A DNA stretch of 64,000 bases from Acidobacteriota bacterium (GTDB lineage: Bacteria > Acidobacteriota > Terriglobia > Bryobacterales > Bryobacteraceae): NCBI GenBank assembly GCA_018268715.1, contig JAFDVZ010000002.1, forward strand, positions 367,632 to 431,631, written 5' to 3'. Below are positions 8,541 to 18,500 of this stretch, in pieces. The stretch's first letter is position 1. Each line of letters starts with the position of its first letter. The translations under genes were made by a program, and so were the position numbers. Below the pieces are notes generated by a model. That model saw nothing but the letters and a program-made list of their open reading frames with translations, ran no database searches and had not been told where the DNA came from.

Positions 8541-9678
8541 CCGCGCCCTGTTCCTGACCCCCGAAGCGCTCTACCCGAAAATCGGCGGCGGCGCGCTCCG
8601 TGCGGCCTCGATCTTCGAGTACCTGCTCACCCGCCACCAGGTCGACGTCATCGCCTTCCGCGAGGACGCCCGCGAAGTCCAAACCCCCGGCGCCAGCGAG
8701 ACGCTCGTGCTGGACCTCCCCCACCACGCCAGGCACGCCCTCGCCCGGGGCCACCGCAATCTCCGCCGCAGCGTGACCGGCCGGCCCCCGCTGCTTGACC
8801 GCTACTCCGGCTTCGACCGCCAAATCGCCCAGTGGCTCAAAGGTCGCCACTACGATGTCGCCGTAGTCGAGCACTTCTGGTGCGCCCCCTACGCCGCCGT
8901 CCTGCGCCCCCACGTCCGACGCCTGGTCCTCGACCTCCACAACATCGAATCGACGCTGCAAGCCACCACCGCCGCCGCCAGCCGATGGCCGCTATCGCTC
9001 CCCTTCCGCCGCTTCGCCGAAGCCTACCGGAAGCTCGAAGCGCGGTGGCTGCCCGCCTTCGACGACGTCCTGGCGGCCTCCGGCGCCGACGCGAGCCGCG
9101 TCCCGGCCGAGCGCGTCTCGGTCTACCCCAACACCATCCCCTACGCTGAGAAGCCGCACGTGAAGCGCGACCACGCCATCGCCTTCACCGGCAATCTGGA
9201 ATACGACCCCAACGTATCGGCGGTCCGCTGGTTCGCAAGCGAAATCTGGCCGCGCATCCGCCGCGCCGACCCGACGCTCGAATGGCGCCTGATCGGCCGC
9301 AACGCCCACGCCATCGCGAAGCACGTCCGCGGCGTCGAAGGCGCAGTCATCGTAGGCGAAGTCGCCGACGCCATCCACGAACTGGCGAAAGCGAAGGCGG
9401 CGGTAGTCCCCCTGCTAGCCGGCAGCGGCACCCGTTTCAAGATCCTCGAAGCGTGGGCCGCCGGCGCCCCGGTGGTCTCCACCACCATCGGCGCGGAGGG
9501 TTTGGGCGCGGTCCCCGGGCATCACCTGCTGATCGCCAACGAGCCCCAGTCCTTCGCCGAAGCGGTGCACGAAGCGCTCCGCCGCCCGGCCCCGCTCATC
9601 CGTCATGGCCGGGAACTTTACGAGGAGCGCTACACCACCGAATCGGGCCAACGCCTGCTCGAAGCGCTCGGCCTATAA
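8515..9678 (+). CDS. Glycosyltransferase, group 1 / GT4-like
   Basis: 387 residues. The N-terminal donor/acceptor domain shows LYPKIGGGALRAASIFEYL and LDLHNIES. The C-terminal domain shows FTGNLEYDPNVSAVRWF and LLAGSGTRFKILEAWAAG, followed by STTIGAEGL, which is the nucleotide-sugar site of the GT4 superfamily. The start ATG lies inside the end of the preceding glycosyltransferase gene, so the two enzymes are likely made together and act in one cell-surface glycan pathway. No Wzx, Wzy or sugar-nucleotide synthesis genes are beside them. It converges on the rhamnosidase gene 12 bp away. Confidence 0.82.
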   Translation: MTKPAGSSSRALFLTPEALYPKIGGGALRAASIFEYLLTRHQVDVIAFREDAREVQTPGASETLVLDLPHHARHALARGHRNLRRSVTGRPPLLDRYSGFDRQIAQWLKGRHYDVAVVEHFWCAPYAAVLRPHVRRLVLDLHNIESTLQATTAAASRWPLSLPFRRFAEAYRKLEARWLPAFDDVLAASGADASRVPAERVSVYPNTIPYAEKPHVKRDHAIAFTGNLEYDPNVSAVRWFASEIWPRIRRADPTLEWRLIGRNAHAIAKHVRGVEGAVIVGEVADAIHELAKAKAAVVPLLAGSGTRFKILEAWAAGAPVVSTTIGAEGLGAVPGHHLLIANEPQSFAEAVHEALRRPAPLIRHGRELYEERYTTESGQRLLEALGL

Positions 9679-9690
9679 AACCAGCCAGCC

Positions 9691-12600
9691 CTACATCGAA
9701 ACGAACGTATAGCTCCCCGACCCGACCTCGAACACCGTCGAATCCTCGGTCATGGCCGAAGCCTTGGCCCCCGCCGCCGTGACCTTCTTCCCCGGCACGA
9801 TCACCGTCGCCGTAGTATTCGCCGGAACCGTCACCTCGAGCGTCAACTTCGACCCATCCCGCCGCCACGAACTCGAAATCGGCCCGTACGGCGACTGGTG
9901 CGACGCCCGCACATTCGTCAGCCCCTTGGCCGCGAAAGGCCGCACCACGAAGTGCTTGAACCCGGGCTGAGCCGCATCGCTCCGGATCCCCGCCAGGTAC
10001 TCATACATCCACACTCCCAGATCGCCGATCTGCATCACGTGGTTGCCCGAGTTCATCGCCGGATCCGCCGTATCCCCGTTCCAAAGCTCCCAAACGGTGG
10101 TGGCGCCCTTCTCGACCATATAGCCCCACCCCGGATACGTCTTCTGCGTCGCGATGGTCAGCGCCAGGTCCGCATGACCGCCCTCCGACAGCGTCCGCAT
10201 CAGCCACTGCGCGCCCACCAGCCCGACGCCCACGTGGTTATTGCTCTCCACCTCGATCTTCCGCACCAGCCCGTCCATCACCTTCGCGCGATCCCCCGCC
10301 GGAACCAGCCCGAACGCCAGCGGCAGCACGCTCGACGTCTGCGTCCCGTTGTCGAACTTACCCGAATCGGCCTTGTAATACGCCTTCAGGAACGCATCGC
10401 GGACCACGCCGGCCAGCGCGTCCAACTCCTTGACATCGTCCGCCTTGCCCAGCAGCTTCGCATACCCGCCGACCAACTCGAGCATCTTGTAGTAATAAGC
10501 GGTGCTCAACAGCGCGCCCTGCGTCACGCGAGCCGGATCCTGCGAATGAATCAGCTCCGGCTTCTCCGGAGGCACGCACCAGTCCCCGTACGTATTCTTC
10601 GGCATGATGCCGTCTTTCAGGAACCCGCGCATGTAATCCACCCACTTCTTGATCGCCGGATAGTTCCGTTCGATGGGCCGCAGGTCGCCGTACTGCTCGT
10701 ACACCATCTCCGGAGCCAGCACGAACGTGCTCGGCCACACGATACCGTCGTTGTACAGCACCCAGTAATTCGGCGACACATCCGGGATGCTCCCATTGGG
10801 CCGCTGCGAATCGTTCAGATCCGTGATCCACTTCGTATAGAAAGCGCCGACATTGAACAGGTAGCTCTCGCTGCGGCTGACCACGCTGCGATCGCCCAGC
10901 CACCCCTGCCGCTCATCGCGCTGCGGACAATCGGTCGGGATGCTGCGGTAATTTCCGCGCACGCCCCAGTAGATGTTGTGGTGGATCTTGTTGAGCAGCG
11001 CGTCGGACGACTCGAAATAGCCCGCCTTGTCCATCGCGTCATGCACCACCCGGCCCTGCAACGACGCGAGCGTTGGCGTCCCCGGATACCCCGTGATCTC
11101 GGCGAACCGGTAGCCGTGATAGGTGAACCGCGGCTCCCAAACCTCCTGCCCGCCGCCCTTCAGCACATACACATCGGTGGCCCGCGCCGACCGCAGATTG
11201 TCCAGGTACAGCGTCCCATCGGACCGCAACGTCTCGGCGAACCGCAGCGTCACCTTGGTCCCCTTCGGACCCGCCACCGTAAGCCGCTCCCAGCCCACCA
11301 GGTTCTGCCCCATGTCGACGATCCAAACGCCCGGCCGGATCTCCTTCAACGACTTCGGCCCCACCGTCTCCACCACCTTCAACGGCTCGGCCATCTGCGC
11401 CCGCAGCCCGCCCGCCGGACCGCTCACCACCGCCGCCGCCTGCCACTTCGAATCATCAAACCCCGCGCGAGCCCAACCCGGCGCCTCCATCCGGGCGTCA
11501 TACTCCTCACCGTCGTACTCGTTGTTCGTGCGCACCGGCCCGTCCGCGGTCAGCTTCCACGATTCATCGCTGGCCACCGTCTCGCGCTTGCCGTCCGCAT
11601 ACTCGAGCTCCAGTTGCAGCATCAGCTTCGGATACCCGTAGGCCTGCGTATCCACCGGAGTCCGCCCGCGCGGCGGGAAGTACCGCCCGTTGCCCAGCAT
11701 CACGCCCATCGCGTTCTTGCCGGCCCGCAGTTGCCTGGTGACGTCGTAGGTCACATAGAACACGCGCTTCGAATAATCGGTGAGCCCCGGCGACAGCACC
11801 GCGTCGCCCGTCTTCGCCCCGTTCACATACAGCTCGCTCGTGCCCAGGCCCGAGAAGTACGCCACCGCCCGTTTCAACCCCGCGCCCACCGCGAACTCCT
11901 TGCGCAACATCCGCGCCGGCAGCGCCCGCTCGTCGCTGAACCCGAACTGTCCCCAGGGCTCGATGCCGTAGGCGCCCAACTCCTTCGCCGCGGCCCACTC
12001 GCCGCCCTCGCTCGCCGACGCCTGCCACCCCGGCCCCGTGGAAAACAGCGCCGCGTCGCCCTTGGTGAACTCCACCTTCAGCGTGCCGATCAGCCCCGCC
12101 TTCCCATCGCCGCGATCCGTCGACTTCACCTCGATCGCGTTATCGCCGGCCTTCAGTAGCGTGGCCACATCCAGCACCTCCGGCATCGTCGACGTGCTCT
12201 GCCGCCCCGCGAACTTGCCGTTGATATGGAGTTCGAAGCGAGCCCCCGCGCCCATCACGAACATCGCGTGCCGGATCGTGCGCCCACTCGCGAGATTCAC
12301 CGTGCTCCGGAACCACCGGCTCTCGGCCCGCGCCGGCCGGTCGCCCGCCGCCCAGATCCACCGGGCCTGCCGCAGCAACACAAACGGACTCCCCGGGTGT
12401 TCATAGAGCGCCGTCTCGTCCCGGCCGATCCACTTGCCCTTCCAGTCCTCGGCCTTCAGCAGCCCCATGGACCAGTGCGCCGTCTCGCTCCACGCCGATT
12501 CCGCGCCCGCCTGATCCCAGATCTGTACGCGCCAGAACGCATCCATGCCGCTTTCAAGCGCCTTGCCCTTGTACGCAACCAGCACGCTATCGGACGATTC

Positions 12601-12861
12601 CACCTTGCCGGAATCCCACAGATCGCCCTTCAGCGCGGCCGCGTCCGCCGCCGACGAAGCGACCACCAGGCGGTACGCCGTCTGTTTCAGGCCTTTCGCC
12701 CCAGGATTGTTCGCGGCGAGGATCCAACTCAGGCGAGGTTCGGTCTCATCGATGCCCGCGGGGTTCACGCGGTATTCGCACCGCAAACCGGAGGGATGAA
12801 CGGAGGGAGAAGCGGCGAACGCAGCCGCCGCGACGGCCAGGAGCGGGAGAGCGATCTTCAT
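9691..12861 (-). CDS. Secreted alpha-L-rhamnosidase, GH78
   Basis: 1056 residues, full GH78 length. After the signal peptide (LLAVAAAAFAASPS) comes a fibronectin-like domain (LSWILAANNPGAKGLKQTAYRLVVASS without its linkers), then Bac_rhamnosid N and concanavalin-like domains with FSGLGTSELYVNG and WIVDMGQNLVGW. The (alpha/alpha)6 catalytic barrel has the signature PTDCPQRDERQGWLGD carrying the general-acid Glu, plus WELWNGD and SGNHVMQIGD. A beta C-terminal domain closes it. It removes terminal rhamnose from plant or microbial glycans. It stands alone, without an adjacent sugar transporter. Confidence 0.93.
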   Translation of the reverse strand: MKIALPLLAVAAAAFAASPSVHPSGLRCEYRVNPAGIDETEPRLSWILAANNPGAKGLKQTAYRLVVASSAADAAALKGDLWDSGKVESSDSVLVAYKGKALESGMDAFWRVQIWDQAGAESAWSETAHWSMGLLKAEDWKGKWIGRDETALYEHPGSPFVLLRQARWIWAAGDRPARAESRWFRSTVNLASGRTIRHAMFVMGAGARFELHINGKFAGRQSTSTMPEVLDVATLLKAGDNAIEVKSTDRGDGKAGLIGTLKVEFTKGDAALFSTGPGWQASASEGGEWAAAKELGAYGIEPWGQFGFSDERALPARMLRKEFAVGAGLKRAVAYFSGLGTSELYVNGAKTGDAVLSPGLTDYSKRVFYVTYDVTRQLRAGKNAMGVMLGNGRYFPPRGRTPVDTQAYGYPKLMLQLELEYADGKRETVASDESWKLTADGPVRTNNEYDGEEYDARMEAPGWARAGFDDSKWQAAAVVSGPAGGLRAQMAEPLKVVETVGPKSLKEIRPGVWIVDMGQNLVGWERLTVAGPKGTKVTLRFAETLRSDGTLYLDNLRSARATDVYVLKGGGQEVWEPRFTYHGYRFAEITGYPGTPTLASLQGRVVHDAMDKAGYFESSDALLNKIHHNIYWGVRGNYRSIPTDCPQRDERQGWLGDRSVVSRSESYLFNVGAFYTKWITDLNDSQRPNGSIPDVSPNYWVLYNDGIVWPSTFVLAPEMVYEQYGDLRPIERNYPAIKKWVDYMRGFLKDGIMPKNTYGDWCVPPEKPELIHSQDPARVTQGALLSTAYYYKMLELVGGYAKLLGKADDVKELDALAGVVRDAFLKAYYKADSGKFDNGTQTSSVLPLAFGLVPAGDRAKVMDGLVRKIEVESNNHVGVGLVGAQWLMRTLSEGGHADLALTIATQKTYPGWGYMVEKGATTVWELWNGDTADPAMNSGNHVMQIGDLGVWMYEYLAGIRSDAAQPGFKHFVVRPFAAKGLTNVRASHQSPYGPISSSWRRDGSKLTLEVTVPANTTATVIVPGKKVTAAGAKASAMTEDSTVFEVGSGSYTFVSM

Positions 12862-12941
12862 GGATTTGGGACCTCTTTATCGGGAAAGGTAGAAGTCCCA
12901 TCATCTCTCACCCGCCGTGCGGGCTCAACAGGTTCGCGTCG

Positions 12942-13376
12942 TCACTTCTCGGTGGCGAGCCCGGCCTTCTTGTAGGCCCCCAACCCGCCCGCAAGCGACG
13001 ACACGTCCGTGTAACCCAACTTCAGCAACACATCGGTCGCCAGCGCCGACCTCGACCCGCCGCCGCAATACAGCACCAGCTTCGTGTCTTTCTTCGGGAT
13101 CTTCGACTCGATGTCGCGATCGATCACGCCCCGTCCGATATGCGTGGCCCCGGAGGCATGCTCGGCGGCCCACTCATTATCCTCGCGAACGTCGATGAGG
13201 GTGAACTTCTCCCCACCCTCCTGCATCTTCTTGAGATCGTCCGCGCTGATCTCGTGAATCCGCGATTTCGCGTCCTTCACCATCGCCGCGAAGGCCGGCG
13301 AAGGCGTATGGCCCGCCTGCGACTGCGCGAACCCGGGAACCAACGTCAACAGAAGCAGAATCGATGCGTTACGCAT
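12942..13376 (-). CDS. Exported single-domain rhodanese-like protein
   Basis: 144 residues. A signal peptide (ILLLLTLVPGFAQSQ) precedes one rhodanese domain with FTLIDVREDNEWAAEHASGA and the active-site loop YCGGGSRS carrying the persulfide Cys. Such proteins carry sulfane sulfur or sense redox state in the periplasm. The ATG has no Shine-Dalgarno but has CATAAT seven nt upstream, suggesting a leaderless mRNA. It is downstream of the VWA/TonB receptor pair on the same strand and upstream of the rhamnosidase, with gaps of about 71 and 80 bp. Confidence 0.88.
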   Translation of the reverse strand: MRNASILLLLTLVPGFAQSQAGHTPSPAFAAMVKDAKSRIHEISADDLKKMQEGGEKFTLIDVREDNEWAAEHASGATHIGRGVIDRDIESKIPKKDTKLVLYCGGGSRSALATDVLLKLGYTDVSSLAGGLGAYKKAGLATEK

Positions 13377-13383
13377 GGAGACT

Positions 13384-13389
13384 ATTATG
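13384..13389 (-). promoter_or_regulatory. Candidate leaderless -10 (CATAAT) for the rhodanese gene
   Basis: Read on the minus strand, CATAAT ends 7 nt before the ATG at 13376. This would place the transcription start at or next to the start codon. No Shine-Dalgarno is visible. Confidence 0.5.
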
Positions 13390-13447
13390 CTTCCTCAGGC
13401 AAGCCGTTGTGAGCGCGGCGTCCCCCCGCCGATCTCCGTGGAACCCC

Positions 13448-15559
13448 CTAAGGCAACACGAACAACGTATTCCGGGGGAAAGCGAACTTTCCGCCCAGAT
13501 CATCCACCACGTTCACCTGGGCCGTATACACGCCGCCACTCAACTTCGAAAGCGGCGCCTGGAACTCCATGGGCAACACGTTCGGACGGTTCGGCGCCAG
13601 TCTGGTCACCTGCACGGGATTCGACTCGAACGCCTTCCGGGCCCCCTGGTACAGCGTCAGCGCGGCCGTCACTTTCGGAGTCTTTTGAGCCGGATCGATC
13701 GCCGGATCGTAGACTTCCAGGTACACATACAGGTTCTGATCGCGCCGGAAAACCCGGGTCACGCTAGGCACCAGTTTCTCGCCGTCGTTGATCAGCGGGT
13801 GATTCGCGACTTCTTTCCTATTCCGGTCCGCCGCCCCCACCGCCGCCGACAGCTTCTCCCGCTGCGACGACCACACCACCGAACTCAGCTTCAGCTTCCG
13901 CTGCTCGAGATTCACGTCCGGCACCGTGAACTTCGTCTCGAACGTGCCCATCTTGCCGCTGATATTCTCCCGAGCCAGGAATCGCAGCGTATAATCGCCG
14001 GGCGACAGCGTCACCCCCGTGTCGTACTGGAAACTCCGCCGGCCCAACTGCGCGGCCGCGGCCTCGTCCAGCTTCACCGTAATCCCATCGCGCACCGCCG
14101 TCACCAGCTTGCCCGCCTTGTCCCGCACCTGCCCGATGAAGTCCAACTCGACGGATTCCCGGGCGCCCTTCTTCGCAAGCTGCACCGCCGACCCCGGAAT
14201 CTTCACCGCCACCGGCACGAAATACCGGTCCCGAGCGATGCGGAAATGGTCGATCTCGATCGCCAGCGGCAGGTCGCTCACCGGATCGCCCAGCGTCAGG
14301 GCCTCCTGTAATTGCCGCTCCTTATCGGTCGAATTGAACTTCTGGAAGATCTTGTCCGCGTAGTAGCCCTTCCGGTAATCGAGCTTCGCATCAAGCGTCT
14401 TGCTGCTCACCTTCACCTCAATCCGCCGGAACCGTCCATCCTTGGCGCCATTGGTCGAATAGTAGCCGATGATGTAGTAGCTCTTGATGTCCCGCTGGGC
14501 CTGTGCGATCCCCAGGCTCAAGTCGTTGTTGTCGAGCAGCGCCTTGCCTCCGGTATCGGCGGCGAGCGTCACCAGCGTCTCCTGCTGATCCATCCGGCTG
14601 TCGCTCCGCCCACGCTGGCTCGACCCGCTGAACACGCCGGTCCCTCGCGGCGACGCGACGCTCGCGTTGCCCGATGGCGCCTCGGCCACCAAGCCCGTGG
14701 CGTCGATCGGGTAAAACGAGACATTCGCCCGCACCGCCGCGTTCACCGTGGAGCGCAACTGCGCCTGGTTCTCGACGCCCGTCTTTGAAAGCCCGCTCGA
14801 AATGTACACCAGCGCCTTCTTCTCGGGAAACGCCGCCAGCTTGTGCGCGGCCGACTCGAGCGCGGCCAGCTTCTGGTCCGTGTTGAAGATGTTGAACTCG
14901 GTCTCATCGGCGACAAACGCCCCGGTGTCGTCGCCCTCCGATGCCGACCCGGTATCCCCGGACGAGGCCATCTCGCTGGCCATGCCGGTCTGGAATCGCT
15001 TGATCGTCGAGATGAGCCGGTCGCGATCGTCCGTGAAGTCCTCCACCACCTTCAGCGACGCTCCATAGACCATGATCGAAACCAGGTCCGAAGCGGTCAT
15101 CTGTTTCTGCAGGAACTTCACGGCCGCGTCCCGGGCCCGGATCTGATCCTCCGGAGGCATGGAGGCGAAATCGAAAAACAGCGCGATCAGCCGCCGGTCC
15201 TGATACCGGATCGGACCGGAGGCCGGTTGCACGGCGGGCTTCGGCGCAATGGCCGGTTTCGGAGCCGGAGCGCTGCGATCGATCAACGTCCGCGGCTGTT
15301 CGGCGATCGGAGGCAGCAGGTCTCCCTCCAGCTTCTGAATCTCGAACACCGAGATCTTCTGGGGCTTGCCGTCCTCGAGAATCGTGAAATCGTCCCGCTT
15401 CAGGTCGGTGATCATTTTCCCCGACTTATCGCGAGCATAGAGATCCACCACCACCAGGTTCGTCTCGGACGTGAACTTGACCAATCCCTGGTCCTGGGCG
15501 ACGACAGCAGTCACCAGGGCGAACACACCAGCCATGCCGAACTTGAATCTCATCGCCAT
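13448..15559 (-). CDS. Secreted VWFA-related domain protein, large (TIGR03436 type)
   Basis: 703 residues. A signal peptide (FGMAGVFALVTAVVAQ) is followed by the TIGR03436 beta domain (VVDLYARDKSGKMITDLKRD), a Pro/Ala linker, a VWA domain and a long C-terminal beta-rich region. The MIDAS position reads FFDFASMPP, so both serines of DxSxS are replaced, unlike the intact motif in the VWA gene at 765. The start ATG lies 7 nt after the TonB receptor stop, with GAGGGG upstream. The pair looks cotranscribed, and the VWA protein may work at the cell surface with the receptor; that link is inferred from position only. Confidence 0.85.
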   Translation of the reverse strand: MAMRFKFGMAGVFALVTAVVAQDQGLVKFTSETNLVVVDLYARDKSGKMITDLKRDDFTILEDGKPQKISVFEIQKLEGDLLPPIAEQPRTLIDRSAPAPKPAIAPKPAVQPASGPIRYQDRRLIALFFDFASMPPEDQIRARDAAVKFLQKQMTASDLVSIMVYGASLKVVEDFTDDRDRLISTIKRFQTGMASEMASSGDTGSASEGDDTGAFVADETEFNIFNTDQKLAALESAAHKLAAFPEKKALVYISSGLSKTGVENQAQLRSTVNAAVRANVSFYPIDATGLVAEAPSGNASVASPRGTGVFSGSSQRGRSDSRMDQQETLVTLAADTGGKALLDNNDLSLGIAQAQRDIKSYYIIGYYSTNGAKDGRFRRIEVKVSSKTLDAKLDYRKGYYADKIFQKFNSTDKERQLQEALTLGDPVSDLPLAIEIDHFRIARDRYFVPVAVKIPGSAVQLAKKGARESVELDFIGQVRDKAGKLVTAVRDGITVKLDEAAAAQLGRRSFQYDTGVTLSPGDYTLRFLARENISGKMGTFETKFTVPDVNLEQRKLKLSSVVWSSQREKLSAAVGAADRNRKEVANHPLINDGEKLVPSVTRVFRRDQNLYVYLEVYDPAIDPAQKTPKVTAALTLYQGARKAFESNPVQVTRLAPNRPNVLPMEFQAPLSKLSGGVYTAQVNVVDDLGGKFAFPRNTLFVLP

Positions 15560-15566
15560 AACCCCT

Positions 15567-18500
15567 CTAGAATCGGAACCGGGCCGTCAGGGAGAGGCTG
15601 CGCATTGCGCCGGCGGTCAGCGGCAGCCCGTAGGTATTCGAATTCAACGTTGCGCCAACGCTCGAGATGTTTACGTGGTTGAGCACGTTGTTGGCGTCCA
15701 TCCGGAACTCCAGGTTCCGCCTCTCGCCCAACCCGAACCCCCTCCCGAACGACGCATTCAGCGCGACCATTCCGGGGCCGGGGATCGTGTTCCTGCCGGC
15801 GTTGCCGAAGAACCCGGCCGCCGGTAGCGCGAAGGCCGATGTGTTGAAGAAGCCCGTCCCGGCGTCCACGGCCAAACCGGTGGCGTTCGGCCGTGTGGTC
15901 CCGGTCGCGCCGGTGCCCGCGGAATCCGACAGCGTGCCGGCGACCTTGGGATTCAGGGGAGTTCCGGTCTGCGCCGTAATCCCTCCATTCAAGGTCCAGT
16001 CCTCCAGCAGCTTGCTCGCCAGCTTATGCTCGGCCAGCAGCTTGGAGTTGTGCCCGAACGGCGAAGTCAGCACATAGCTCGCGTTGAACGTATGCCGCCG
16101 GTCGAAATTCGAAAGGCTCCGTTCCGCCCGTATATCCAGGTCGTTCTGAGCCACCCCGCCGCCGAACGTCGACGTATCGTCAATCGACTTCGCGAACAGG
16201 TAGTTCAGGTTGAACGAAACGCCCCGGCTGAACCTGCGCACCAGCGTGAACCGGGCGGCATGGTAGATCGAATTCGCGTCGGAATCCTCCCAGGTGAACC
16301 CGGTCGCATTGCCGATGATCCGCCGCTCTTCCGCCGTCAGGGGCGAACCCGGCGCCGCGCGATTCGGCAACCGCTGGGTGTCGAGCCGCGTGCCTTTGGT
16401 GCCCAGGTACCCCGCCTGCAGCACCAGCCGCCAGGGCAGATCCTGCTGTATCGTGAGGTTCCAGCTTTGCGCGTAAGGAATCCGGTAGAAGCGGTCGATG
16501 GCCCACGTATTCGTAACGGTCTTGCCCGTAGGGGTCACCGTCAGTCCGTCCGCCAAAGTTAAGTAGCCGCCCGAACTGGTGATCACGCTGTTCGACGAGG
16601 CAAACGGCGGCTGCGCGGACAGATTTCGGGCGAAACCGTTGTACACGGCGCCGTTGTAATACCAGCCGTAGCCCGTCCGGACGGTGGTCTTCCCGTCCTT
16701 CCACGGCTTCCACGCAATGCCGATCCGAGGGGCGAAGTTGTTGCGATCGGCATTCACCAACCCCTTGGGGAAGGCTCCTGTATAAGGTCCCGGCTGACCC
16801 GTGTAGGTCTGCGCCACCGCGGTGAATCCCGGAGCGATATCCAGGTTCGCCTCGCGGCCGTACTTCTCAAACGGCACGCCGTAGAACTCATACCGCAGCC
16901 CGAAGTTGACCGTCAGATTCGGCCGCATCCGCCAGTCGTCCTGGCCGAAAAAGGCGTAATCGCTCGACCGGAAGTAGGTCGACGTGTCGCCGTAGCGTAT
17001 GGACGCCGAATTGGGAAATCCCAACAGGAAATCGGCAAAATCATACCCCGTGCCCGTCACCGGCTGCCCGCCGGAATTGAGCAAACTGGTGGCGAGGCCA
17101 GTGAAGTTGAACGTCCCGCGCCCGTTGGCGTCGGTCTTCACATTATTGAGCCGGTGCGTCCACATCACGCCGAAGCTGTAGGACTGGTTGCCGCGCATCC
17201 ACGTGGCGGCGTCGGTCACCGTGTAGGCTTCCTGCCGGTTGAACGAGGGGCTGCCATCGGTGAGCGAAGCGTAGTTGGTGAAGCTGAGGTTCGGAGGCCC
17301 GTAATTCAGCGGATCGCCGCTAGCTCCCGCAATGCCAAGCGCAGCGGCGACATTGGTCGAATTCGAAAAGAACGGCAGCGAGTCCGTGCGGTTGTGGTTG
17401 AAGCTGACATTGGCGATGTTGAAAACCCTGGGCGCGAACGTGTGGACCCAGTTCAGGCTGCTGCTGACGCCCTTGCCGTTCGAATCGTCGAGGAATCCGA
17501 ACATCTGCGCGTTCAGGCCCGACCGGTTCTGCATCTGGAAGTTCAGCGCCAGCCTGTCCCGGCGCCCGATGCTTTGCCCGATCCTCAGCCCCAGGTTGTC
17601 GCTGTGGTTCGGAACCGTGGTCGTGTATTGGTAGTTCTGCGCCACGCAGGCGAGCGACGCCGTGGTGCAGGAGCCGGCCTGATTCGGATTCGGAAAGTAC
17701 TTCAGCAGCCCGACTGCGATCGGGCTGATCCTCGAAAGCGGAACCTGGTTGCCCGGAAACGGATTGCCGGTGTTCGGGTCGTAGACCGCCGCCCCGCTCT
17801 GCGAGAAATCGCCCGCGCGTTCGAGCGCCGACGGCACCGTCCCCACGCGATTCGTCAGGTTGTCGGCGCGATTCCCGGTGTAATTGAAGTTGAAGGTCGT
17901 GTTCTGGGCCCGGAACAGCTTGGGGATCATGAGCGGCCCGCCGATCTGTACGCTGAACCGCTCCTGGGCGTAGCCCGGCTTCACCACCGGCTGTCCGCTG
18001 ACGGCGAAAGGCCGCGCATCGAGCACGGAATTGTGGACCACGACGTTCACCATGCCGTGGATCCCCTGCTGGCCGCGAAACCGCCGGTTGCCCATCAACC
18101 CTTGGTCGGATCGCGGACCGCCGCCCGCGCCCCGAGCCATTCCTGGTCGCATCCCCGGACCGCCGAATCCTCCGCGCCCGCCGAATCCACCGCCGCCGCC
18201 GGCCATGCCGCCGCGCCCGCCGAATCCGCCGCCACCTCCGCCCGGACCGCCGAAGCCGCCGCCGGTCATGCCGCCCTGGGCCAGTCCGCCGCCAGGACCC
18301 TGACCTTCTCCCATTCCGCCATTCATCCCGCCCGGCCCCATGCCGTCGCCAAACCCGCCCATTCCGCCAGGCCCGAACCGGAGCCCCATCTCGGGATTCT
18401 GATCCGCGCCCGCCTGCTGCAACCCGCGGCTGAGGGTGCCGCTCACCAGGAACGACTCGTTTGCGTTGTCGCTCGACGGCGCCGGCATTTCCGGCATCTC

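Noticed and set aside
9898-12159. A long open frame (about 750 codons) antisense to the rhamnosidase
   Set aside because: It mirrors the codon phase of the GH78 gene and is Arg/His/Pro-rich with no domain, as expected of a high-GC shadow frame.
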